Shown here in pieces: positions 1-5,696 of a stretch of 7,072 bases of DNA (position 1 is the first letter of the stretch; each line of letters begins with the position of its first letter). Source of the DNA: Terriglobia bacterium. Its GTDB lineage: Bacteria > Acidobacteriota > Terriglobia > UBA7540. The position numbers were made by a program, and so were the translations under genes. The stretch is from positions 1-7,072 of the forward strand of contig JASHSC010000156.1 of NCBI GenBank assembly GCA_030036915.1. The letters run 5' to 3'. The notes beneath the pieces were generated by a model. The model did no database searches. It was not told where the DNA came from and saw nothing but the letters and a program-made list of their open reading frames with translations.

Positions 1-224
1 GGAACCACATCAATGTGAAGGTAGCGCCCCAGGGCGTTCGCATTACGCTTGCGCGCGAACGTATCTTGAACCTGAGTGAGGTCGAGGCGGCATTTCCGCA
101 GCGAGTTGGCCCGGGGCAGGAATGGCCCAGCGCAAGTGAGCGGCGGGTATTGAACTATCACAAGGCGCGGGGAAGCACGTCGTCGTATTATGAGAAAGTC
201 CGCGCAAAGTATCCCGATTGGTAG
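1..224 (+). CDS. C-terminal fragment of an unrecognised protein (5' end outside window)
   Basis: An open frame enters from the left edge (first complete codon at base 3) and stops with TAG at 222-224, giving about 73 residues. It is charged, has no membrane segment and ends in a Tyr-rich tail (SSYYEKVRAKYPDW). I do not recognise a family. A GTG at 15-17 could in principle start a 69-residue protein, but the frame stays open upstream to the edge and no ribosome binding site is visible, so a truncated longer gene is more likely. Codon use resembles the neighbouring genes, and no competing minus-strand frame covers the stretch. It converges on gpsA with 22 nt between the two stop codons. Whether it is translated is inference. 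Confidence 0.5.
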   Translation, partial: NHINVKVAPQGVRITLARERILNLSEVEAAFPQRVGPGQEWPSASERRVLNYHKARGSTSSYYEKVRAKYPDW

Positions 225-246
225 AGGTGTCGCAGCCAGTGAAGAC
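225..246. other. Short convergent intergenic gap
   Basis: Only 22 bases separate the stop of the plus-strand fragment (222-224) from the stop of gpsA (247-249). I see no stem followed by a T-run in either direction, so any terminator for either transcript must lie inside the opposing gene or be Rho-type. This is a direct reading of the sequence; the termination mode is inference. Confidence 0.6.
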
Positions 247-1242
247 CTATTCCGCCTTCAGCGATCTCTCCATCAATTCGCGAATGGCTTCGCGGGGCGA
301 AACTTCCCCCTCGAGAATTCTGTGAACCTGCCGGGTGATGGGCATTTCCACGTGCAGCTTCCTGGCCAGGGCGACGGTGGCGGCCGTGGTTTTCACTCCC
401 TCGGCGACCATGCGCATCGAGCCGACGATTTCCGCGAGCTTGCGCCCTTTGCCGAGCTCGACGCCGACAGTGCGGTTGCGGCTGAGGTCGCCGGTGCAGG
501 TCAGCACCAGGTCGCCCATGCCGGCGAGGCCCGCCAATGTCTCACGCTTGCCGCCACACGCGCAGGCGAGCCGGGTCATTTCCGCAAGTCCGCGCGTGAT
601 GAGCGCCGCGGTGGGATTGTGTCCCAGCCCAAGACCCTCGATGACGCCCGCGGCGACGGCAATGACGTTTTTCACCGCCCCGCCCAATTCCACTCCCACG
701 ACGTCGCTCGACGTGTATAGGCGCAGAGCCGGGGAAACAAATTCGCGCTGGATTTGCTGCGCGATAGCCGGGTCGTCCGAGGCCACTACCACGGCGGTGG
801 GTTCGCCGCGTAAGACTTCGCGGGCGAAGCTCGGACCGGAAAGGACGCACAAGCGGGGGGGGAACGATTTGCCCACTTCGCTGCGGATCACTTCGCTCAT
901 GCGCATCAAGCGGCCGGTGTCCAGGCCCTTTGTGGCGCTGACAAATATCATTTCGGGGCGAAGGTGGGGCAGCATTTGCCGGCACAGCTCCGCACAGACG
1001 TGCGAAGGCATGACCGTGAGTACGATTTCAGCGCCTGCCAGCGCCTTACTGAGGTCGCCAGTGGCCGAGAGATTCGCCGGAAGCTTGACGCCCGGCACAA
1101 AAAGTTCGTTTTCGTGGCGCGCGCGAATGCTTTCCACCACCTCGGGCTCATAAGCCCAAAGCGTGACCGTGTGACCCGATTGCGCAAGCGTTGCCGCAAG
1201 CGCCGTCCCCCAATTGCCCGCGCCGATGGTCGCAATCTTCAT
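247..1242 (-). CDS. gpsA: Glycerol-3-phosphate dehydrogenase [NAD(P)+]
   Basis: Cytoplasmic enzyme that reduces dihydroxyacetone phosphate to sn-glycerol-3-phosphate, the backbone of phospholipids. The 331-residue product is full length for the family. The N-terminal Rossmann nucleotide-binding loop GAGNWG is at 7-12, with SATKG around 102-106, GPSFA at 136-140, the conserved lysine of GAVKNV at 191, and a C-terminal helical domain with GMGDLVLTC then SRNR near 241-257, where the substrate-binding arginine is expected. A frame extension offers TTG at 1243-1245, but ATG at 1240-1242 is preferred because AAGGA lies at 1252-1256, nine bases upstream, and the protein then begins MKIATIGAG as is usual. 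It follows plsY by 30 nt, so the enzyme making G3P is encoded next to the enzyme that consumes it. It is the last gene of the minus-strand run. No disruption is seen. Confidence 0.97.
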   Translation of the reverse strand: MKIATIGAGNWGTALAATLAQSGHTVTLWAYEPEVVESIRARHENELFVPGVKLPANLSATGDLSKALAGAEIVLTVMPSHVCAELCRQMLPHLRPEMIFVSATKGLDTGRLMRMSEVIRSEVGKSFPPRLCVLSGPSFAREVLRGEPTAVVVASDDPAIAQQIQREFVSPALRLYTSSDVVGVELGGAVKNVIAVAAGVIEGLGLGHNPTAALITRGLAEMTRLACACGGKRETLAGLAGMGDLVLTCTGDLSRNRTVGVELGKGRKLAEIVGSMRMVAEGVKTTAATVALARKLHVEMPITRQVHRILEGEVSPREAIRELMERSLKAE

Positions 1243-1251
1243 CAAAGACTG

Positions 1252-1256
1252 TCCTT
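1252..1256 (-). promoter_or_regulatory. Ribosome binding site of gpsA
   Basis: On the minus strand AAGGA stands nine bases before ATG at 1242-1240. This spacing favours that ATG over the adjacent in-frame TTG, which would sit only six bases away. Confidence 0.6.
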
Positions 1257-1272
1257 CGTTATGGGCAAATGA

Positions 1273-1905
1273 CTATGAATTTGATCTCTTCTTCCCAACT
1301 TTGTTTTCCGTTCCCTTCAGAAGCCTTCCGATATTCGCGCGATGCATAGTGATAATGAGCAGGGCGCTGCCTGCGGCGCCCAGGACGATGGGGAGAGGCG
1401 GGCGACGCATAAAATAAACCAGAACGGGAAAGGCCGCTGTCGCGATGATGGAGCCGAGAGAAATATAACGCGTGATCGCCACAGTGACGGCAAAAATTAC
1501 CAACACCAATAGAACCTGTAGCGGGGCGAGGGCGATAAACACTCCTACGCCCGTGGCCACACCCTTTCCACCACGAAATCTTAGCCAGACGGGAAAGCAA
1601 TGGCCAAAAATTGCACAAACGGAGGCGGCAGCAATCCAGCGCGGATCGCCTGTCAGCGGAATCCAATTCGGGCTCCCCGATGTCAGGCGGGACGCAAGCA
1701 GCACCGAAAAGGTGCCTTTTCCCACATCGAGAATGAAAGTGGCGATGAAGCCCTCAATGCCGAGGTTGCGCATTACGTTGGTGGCTCCGGTTGCGCCGCT
1801 TCCCGTGGTGCGAACATCCACTCCCTTCTGCCATCGAACAATGAGAAAACCAAAGGGAATTGAACCGAGCAGGTAAGCGAGGATCGGAGTGGCGGCAGCC
1901 GGCAT
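1273..1905 (-). CDS. plsY: Glycerol-3-phosphate acyltransferase PlsY
   Basis: Integral inner-membrane enzyme that transfers an acyl group from acyl phosphate to the sn-1 position of glycerol-3-phosphate, giving lysophosphatidate. The 210-residue product has the usual length. Hydrophobic segments lie near 6-24, 52-72, 90-107, 118-140, 144-166 and 169-187. The three cytoplasmic family motifs are visible: motif 1 at 35-49 (GSGATGATNVMRNLG), motif 2 at 101-117 (GHCFPVWLRFRGGKGVA, the phosphate loop), and motif 3 at 188-202 (HRANIGRLLKGTENK) with His188, Asn191 and Glu200. Motif 1 has Ala at 38 where relatives I recall have Asn. I chose ATG at 1903-1905 because the protein then starts about ten residues before AYLLGS, as homologues do. 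An upstream in-frame GTG at 1978-1980 would add 25 unrelated residues. No good ribosome binding site precedes the ATG, so the start is less certain than the gene. Confidence 0.95.
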   Translation of the reverse strand: MPAAATPILAYLLGSIPFGFLIVRWQKGVDVRTTGSGATGATNVMRNLGIEGFIATFILDVGKGTFSVLLASRLTSGSPNWIPLTGDPRWIAAASVCAIFGHCFPVWLRFRGGKGVATGVGVFIALAPLQVLLVLVIFAVTVAITRYISLGSIIATAAFPVLVYFMRRPPLPIVLGAAGSALLIITMHRANIGRLLKGTENKVGKKRSNS

Positions 1906-1973
1906 ATGAGAGTAGTGGCCAGTGTCGATTGGCTTGGGGCTGGCGGCGATTTCTAACCACCAACCACTTTCCT

Positions 1974-2522
1974 TCAGCACGGAAAACGCACGACCTTTTG
2001 ATACTGCGCGCCGTGCGGTGACAGTTTACTTTCAAAAAGGAAAAATTCCGAGACTTCAAATTTGCCAACCGATGAAGCAGCGGCCGCCGCGACCGCCGAT
2101 GAAAGTTCGGGCTGTGGCCGCGAGTCCTTGAATCTTGCGAGAGTGAGATGAGGAGAAAAGTCACGTTCTTCGCGGGCAAATCCGATCTTTTCCATTTCCA
2201 CTTCAACACGCGCACCGAGCTCAGCAAGTGCAGGAGGTGCCGCCACACCGGCCCAGAAAACCCGAGGACGTCTGGCATTGGGAAAAAATCCGAAGCCAGC
2301 GACTTCAATGGAAAACGGTTCAAATGCACCTGCATTCGACAGCGCCTCGTTTACCTGCGTAACCCGGGCGTCGGAGATTTGGCCCAGAAACTTGAGGGTG
2401 AGGTGAATCCCATCAGGCCGCGTCCAGCGCGCATCAGAGCAAAGGCGACGGAATGATTCCTGCGCCTTCGCCAACGCGGCACGAACCGGATCGGGAAGGT
2501 CGATAGCGATGAATGCGCGCAT
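1974..2522 (-). CDS. thpR: RNA 2',3'-cyclic phosphodiesterase (2H family, LigT-like)
   Basis: Soluble enzyme of the 2H phosphoesterase superfamily, formerly called 2'-5' RNA ligase. Known members open 2',3'-cyclic phosphate RNA ends to 2'-phosphates, and some ligate tRNA halves in vitro. The 182-residue product carries both signature HxTx motifs, HLTLKFLG from residue 40 and HLTLARF from residue 125, with the usual start MRAFIAIDLP and the mid-protein FWAGV strand at 89-93. The frame is open further upstream, but that part overlaps cinA and does not look like the family, so ATG at 2520-2522 is the start. No strong ribosome binding site is seen. It lies 55 nt after cinA and 68 nt before plsY. 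The cinA-thpR adjacency is known from other bacteria. The cellular substrate remains unclear for the family. Confidence 0.95.
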   Translation of the reverse strand: MRAFIAIDLPDPVRAALAKAQESFRRLCSDARWTRPDGIHLTLKFLGQISDARVTQVNEALSNAGAFEPFSIEVAGFGFFPNARRPRVFWAGVAAPPALAELGARVEVEMEKIGFAREERDFSPHLTLARFKDSRPQPELSSAVAAAAASSVGKFEVSEFFLFESKLSPHGAQYQKVVRFPC

Positions 2523-2577
2523 GGTGGATGGGGACGGCTTCGGAAAAATCGATTGCGAATGCCGGATTTCTGACTGT

Positions 2578-3813
2578 TTAATCCCGAATCCTTCGTCGAA
2601 CCATTTCCAGCGCCAGTTGCGAAGCCCACAGGCGAACGCGGTCACGGGTTCCGGGAAAGTGAAACTCGCGGACCTGCGTCCCGCGCTCATCGGCAAGCCC
2701 GATGAACACCAACCCCACGGGTTTCGCGTCGGTTCCGCCGGTGGGGCCGGCAATTCCCGTGATCCCTACCCCGATGGAAGAGCCGGCCCGGGCCCGGACA
2801 CCTTCGGCCAGCGCCTGAGCGACGGGTTTCGAGACGGCGCCGTGGGTCTGAATCAGTTCCGCCGGAACGCCGGCCCATCGCGTCTTCATTTCGTTCGTGT
2901 AGCAAACCGCGCCACCAAGAAAGTAGCTGGAGCTTCCAGGAACGCGAGTCAGGCGTTCCGCCAGCAAGCCACCCGTGCAGCTTTCAGCCACGGCCACGGT
3001 TTTTTGCCGCATCACCAGATACATCCCCACGACCTCTTCGAGACTTTCGCCCTTGCTGGAATAAACATGGTCCCCGAGGGCCAGCTCAATTTTGTCACCG
3101 AGCTCGGCCAGCAGGGCTTCGGCTTCCGTTTCGGTGGTTGCGCGGGCGCGCAAGTGGACTTCAATTGATCCCGAAGCGGCGAGAATCGTGGTGGCGGGAT
3201 TGGAGTAAGACCCGTAGAGGGGCGCAATAAGCGAGTCTACCTCGGATTCCGGCAAGCCCACAACTTTGTAAACGCGCGTGCGGATAGGCGCGCCGGAAGC
3301 CATACGCGCAAGCCGGGGGACGCAGGCCGCATCAAACATCGGTTCGAGCTCGCGAGGCGGGCCGGGGAGCAGCACCAGAATCGCACCCTTATCCTTAATC
3401 CAGATTCCCGGCGCCGTGCCGTTGCGGTTTTCCAGCCACTCGGCGCCCTCGGGCACCTGGGCCTGCCGCAGATTGTTTTCGGGCATGGCGCGGCCCAGGC
3501 GCAAATAGCGTTCCTCAATGCCCTTGCGCAATTCCGGGACTTCATGCAGCGGGCATCCCAGCAATTCCGCCACAACGTCGCGCGTCAGGTCATCGTCGGT
3601 AGGGCCGAGTCCGCCAGTGAAAATGATAAGTTCCGAACGCGACAAAGCCGTGTGCAGCATCGAGGCAAGATCATCCCGCGAATCCCCCACGATGGATTTG
3701 TATCGCACCAGGATTCCCAGTCGATTGAGTTTTTCGGTGAGGAAAAGGGAATTGGTATCGGTAAATTGCGGGGTGAGGAGTTCAGACCCGACAGCAATGA
3801 TTTCGGCATCCAT
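2578..3813 (-). CDS. cinA: CinA-like protein (MoCF-type domain plus NMN amidohydrolase domain)
   Basis: Two-domain cytoplasmic protein of 411 residues, normal for full-length CinA. The N-terminal MoCF-biosynthesis-type domain (about 3-170) shows AVGSELL at 7-13, TGGLGPTDDDLT at 66-77, GTAPG at 132-136 and PGPPRE at 150-155. In characterised relatives this domain has ADP-ribose pyrophosphatase activity. The C-terminal PncC/CinA domain (about 255-408) shows AESCTGG at 276-282, GITGIAGPTGG at 350-360 and KPVG at 364-367; it deamidates nicotinamide mononucleotide in characterised members. Both active regions look intact, so a bifunctional pyridine-nucleotide recycling enzyme is likely. The link to natural competence implied by the name is historical and not shown here. 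ATG at 3811-3813 is chosen over an in-frame TTG at 3835-3837 because the family begins MDAEIIAVGSELL. GGCGGA ten bases upstream is a weak ribosome binding site. Confidence 0.96.
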   Translation of the reverse strand: MDAEIIAVGSELLTPQFTDTNSLFLTEKLNRLGILVRYKSIVGDSRDDLASMLHTALSRSELIIFTGGLGPTDDDLTRDVVAELLGCPLHEVPELRKGIEERYLRLGRAMPENNLRQAQVPEGAEWLENRNGTAPGIWIKDKGAILVLLPGPPRELEPMFDAACVPRLARMASGAPIRTRVYKVVGLPESEVDSLIAPLYGSYSNPATTILAASGSIEVHLRARATTETEAEALLAELGDKIELALGDHVYSSKGESLEEVVGMYLVMRQKTVAVAESCTGGLLAERLTRVPGSSSYFLGGAVCYTNEMKTRWAGVPAELIQTHGAVSKPVAQALAEGVRARAGSSIGVGITGIAGPTGGTDAKPVGLVFIGLADERGTQVREFHFPGTRDRVRLWASQLALEMVRRRIRD

Positions 3814-3897
3814 GGTTGAGCAATCCGCCGCGGGCAATCGAGTTGCGCGGTCCAGCCGAATTCCCTGGCACGGAGAAGCGAGCGCCGGGTCCGGGAC
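3814..3897 (-). other. 84-nt gap between the propeller gene and cinA
   Basis: This is the longest gap in the minus-strand run. It is GC-rich, with no stem plus T-run terminator and no convincing -35/-10 pair on the minus strand. It is the most likely place for an internal promoter or processing site simply because it is the largest spacer; that is inference only. Confidence 0.4.
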
Positions 3898-5019
3898 TTA
3901 CTTCAGCAGAGGCAAGCCCTCGACGCCCAAAGGAAGATCGACCAAGGTGGCGTTGGTGGCGAGAATCATGGATCCCTGGTGGCCAAAAGCGAGGCCGACC
4001 AGATCATATCCGGACACAACCAGCTCCGGCTTGGCGTCCGGGGTCAAGCGCACTACGCCGCGCCGGCCCGCCAGCGAAGCCGCCACGTAGAGATTGCCAT
4101 TAACGTCGAATGCCAAGCCCTGAGGTCGTCCCAGGCCGCGATAAAATGAGGCTACGTTGCCCGCAGGAGAAACGCGCATGACGTGATCGAAACTGGAAGT
4201 GGTCGGCCCCGTTACGAACAAGTCGCCGCCGGGGCCAAAAGCCAAATGGTACGCCGCCACGCTCGGCTCAATGGTGGCGAAAACAAAGATCTGGCGGTCC
4301 GGGGCGATCTTGAAAATTGTCCCCGTGCGGTCGCCCACGTAAAGATTGGAATGAGCGTCGAAGGCGATTCCCGTCGCCACACCCATTCCCTGAGCGTAAG
4401 TGGAGCGTTCTCCGTTGGGCGTCACCTTATAGATCGACCCTTCCATGCGGCTCGAGACATACAGGTTTCCCTCGCGGTCGAATGCGATTCCCGTGGCGTT
4501 CATCACCTCGCTTAGGAAGGGATGCATGACGTGATTCGTATCGATTTTGAATACGGAAGTCGCCACCTTCTGGCCGCGGGTACCGCTGAAAGTGGAGAAG
4601 ATGTTGCCTTGCGAATCGAGGGCAGGATTGGCGACCGGATGCAGGTTTTCAGCAATCGTTCTGCCCACCACCACGGAGGTCGGTCCGCTCGAACCGGCTG
4701 GAGTTTCAACGGTGAAATTCTTGCTAAAAACGTCGTCGGGGACGCGAATGATCAGGCGATTGGGTGAGCTCAACAGCAAGCCGCCGGGCTGGTCGCCAAA
4801 TCGCACTTGGGCGTGGCGGCCGTTCTCCGCCAGGCCACTGCCACGCACCACAATTTCTCCCCCCGGAATTGCCGCGTGGGGATTGACATCGGTGATTTGC
4901 GGGCGTTTCTTGCTGAGCAGCGACGTCGGTCCCACCGAGGGACTCGGTTTCTTGGCTTCCTTTTGCGCGGTTTTCTCAGCAGCCGCCTCAGGCTTTTCGG
5001 TTTTTCTCCACAAGCTCAT
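3898..5019 (-). CDS. TIG (IPT) domain protein with NHL-type six-bladed beta-propeller
   Basis: A 373-residue protein of unknown function. Residues 1-40 are a Lys/Ala/Pro-rich, low-complexity arm (MSLWRKTEKPEAAAEKTAQK onward) with no hydrophobic signal peptide. Residues about 40-118 look like an IPT/TIG immunoglobulin-like fold (PQITDVNPHAAIPGGEIVVRG, ending TPAGSSGPTSVVV). From about 127 to the end six propeller repeats can be read, each with a xGxAFDxxGNLYV-like strand, near 129-140, 176-188, 216-228, 258-269, 300-312 and 341-353; those at 176, 216 and 300 are the clearest. Such propellers bind ligands or proteins, and some SMP-30-like relatives are lactonases, but I see no metal-site pattern that supports an enzyme call. 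The start is fixed by an ATGA overlap with the pgpA stop (5016-5019), suggesting translational coupling. Location is probably cytoplasmic unless exported by another route. Confidence 0.88.
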   Translation of the reverse strand: MSLWRKTEKPEAAAEKTAQKEAKKPSPSVGPTSLLSKKRPQITDVNPHAAIPGGEIVVRGSGLAENGRHAQVRFGDQPGGLLLSSPNRLIIRVPDDVFSKNFTVETPAGSSGPTSVVVGRTIAENLHPVANPALDSQGNIFSTFSGTRGQKVATSVFKIDTNHVMHPFLSEVMNATGIAFDREGNLYVSSRMEGSIYKVTPNGERSTYAQGMGVATGIAFDAHSNLYVGDRTGTIFKIAPDRQIFVFATIEPSVAAYHLAFGPGGDLFVTGPTTSSFDHVMRVSPAGNVASFYRGLGRPQGLAFDVNGNLYVAASLAGRRGVVRLTPDAKPELVVSGYDLVGLAFGHQGSMILATNATLVDLPLGVEGLPLLK

Positions 5020-5498
5020 CGAATGACCAACCCTGCCCCGAGCAATACGCACAGGCTGTAAGCCCCGGCAACAACGTCATCTAACATAATACCCCAGCCG
5101 CGCGGAATTCGCTCAGCTTGTCGAGCCGGAAAGGGCTTGACGATGTCAAAAGCACGGAACAAAACAAATCCGGCCAGCAGCCACTTCCAGTTGGCGTGGG
5201 GAAGCAGAAGGAACGTGCCCATCTGACCGACCACTTCATCCACCACGACCGCGCCGGGATCTGTCCTGCCGAAAAATTCCTCCGCTTCGCCCGCCGCCCA
5301 GATCCCAACCGCGCAGAGGGCCAGGGTCGCCACTGCCAAAGCGGCAATCGAACCCAGGCGCGAGAAGTGCAATTGCGCAAGGCCCGCCACCACGGCCAAT
5401 CCCACCAGCGAACCGGCGGTTCCCGGAGCAATGGGGAAATAGCCGGCTCCACACGCAGTGGCAATCCAGATGGCCGGTCCCGCCCGCCTTTCAGTCAC
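5016..5498 (-). CDS. pgpA: Phosphatidylglycerophosphatase A
   Basis: Membrane phosphatase that removes the phosphate from phosphatidylglycerophosphate to give phosphatidylglycerol. The 160-residue product has the family length and motifs: GAGYFPIAPGTAGS at 17-30, the acidic DPGAVVVDEVVGQ at 80-92, FRAFDIVKPFP at 114-124, and GWGIMLDD at 134-141 followed by AGAY. Hydrophobic stretches lie near 20-42, 48-72, 104-120 and 142-158. The start is GTG at 5496-5498, preceded by AAGGGGGA at 5501-5508. It overlaps the last codons and stop of yacG by 8 nt. An ATG at 5583-5585 is also in frame but lies deep in yacG and would add residues unlike the family. The stop TGA at 5016-5018 overlaps the ATG of the propeller gene. 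The overlaps on both sides suggest coupled translation. Confidence 0.95.
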   Translation of the reverse strand: MTERRAGPAIWIATACGAGYFPIAPGTAGSLVGLAVVAGLAQLHFSRLGSIAALAVATLALCAVGIWAAGEAEEFFGRTDPGAVVVDEVVGQMGTFLLLPHANWKWLLAGFVLFRAFDIVKPFPARQAERIPRGWGIMLDDVVAGAYSLCVLLGAGLVIR

Positions 5499-5685
5499 GC
5501 TCCCCCTTGGTGTCCGTGGTCGGGCCCTGCTCAGTGCTTTCGTCGGCAACATCAATCGTCGCCAGCACGCGGTAACGCTCTTCAAGCCAGTTATCTAAAT
5601 CGATCAGCTTGCACCGCTCGCTGCAAAAGGGGCGAGACGGATTCCCTTCCCACGATACAGTCTGCTTGCAGATGGGGCATTGCAT
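5491..5685 (-). CDS. yacG: DNA gyrase inhibitor YacG (small zinc-binding protein)
   Basis: A 64-residue protein. The zinc site is CPIC at 3-6 with FCSERC at 20-25 (Cys3, Cys6, Cys21, Cys25), followed by the typical KLIDLDNWLEERYRV helix at 26-40 and an acidic, disordered-looking tail. E. coli YacG binds GyrB and blocks DNA binding by gyrase; the same role here is inferred from the motif. The length is normal. It starts nine bases... specifically, nine nucleotides (5686-5694) separate the rimO stop from its ATG, and its ribosome binding site GAGGGG (5691-5696) overlaps that stop. Its 3' end overlaps the pgpA start. No residue of the zinc site is missing. Confidence 0.95.
   Translation of the reverse strand: MQCPICKQTVSWEGNPSRPFCSERCKLIDLDNWLEERYRVLATIDVADESTEQGPTTDTKGERD
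5501..5508 (-). promoter_or_regulatory. Ribosome binding site deciding the pgpA GTG start
   Basis: On the minus strand AAGGGGGA sits immediately upstream of GTG at 5498-5496, within the yacG coding region. Spacing is short (about four bases from the AAGGGG core), but it is the only purine-rich block that suits a family-like PgpA start. Confidence 0.5.
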
Positions 5686-5690
5686 GATCG

Positions 5691-5696
5691 CCCCTC
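5691..5696 (-). promoter_or_regulatory. Ribosome binding site of yacG overlapping the rimO stop
   Basis: GAGGGG on the minus strand lies five bases before the yacG ATG. Its first two bases are the last two of the rimO TGA (5695-5697). This placement suggests that ribosomes ending on rimO help start yacG. Confidence 0.65.

Noticed and set aside
190..720. 176-codon plus-strand open frame overlapping the left-edge fragment and gpsA
   Set aside because: It has no family-like motif and overlaps both a likely real gene end and the conserved gpsA; treated as a shadow frame.
335..1153. 272-codon open frame on the plus strand, antisense to gpsA
   Set aside because: It lies wholly inside a clear gpsA, encodes a low-complexity Ser/Arg/Pro-rich product without recognisable motifs, and is what GC-rich codon bias produces on the opposite strand.
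1906..1980. N-terminal extension of PlsY from GTG at 1980, with AAGGA nearby at 1970-1974
   Set aside because: The AAGGA lies downstream of that GTG and more than 60 bases from the ATG at 1905, so it serves neither start. The 25 extra residues are unlike PlsY N-termini.
2523..2753. 77-residue N-terminal extension of ThpR
   Set aside because: Most of it overlaps the conserved cinA C-terminus in another frame, and the family starts at MRAFIAIDLP.
3814..3897. Small CCGG-type inverted repeat as a terminator after the propeller gene
   Set aside because: The stem is only a few base pairs and no T-run follows on the minus strand.
3518..4090. 190-codon plus-strand frame spanning the cinA/propeller gap
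   Set aside because: The product is Ser/Arg/Pro-rich without motifs and is antisense to two well-supported genes.
4547..5026. 159-codon plus-strand frame antisense to the propeller gene
   Set aside because: No motif or credible ribosome binding site; the opposite strand has clear TIG and NHL signatures.
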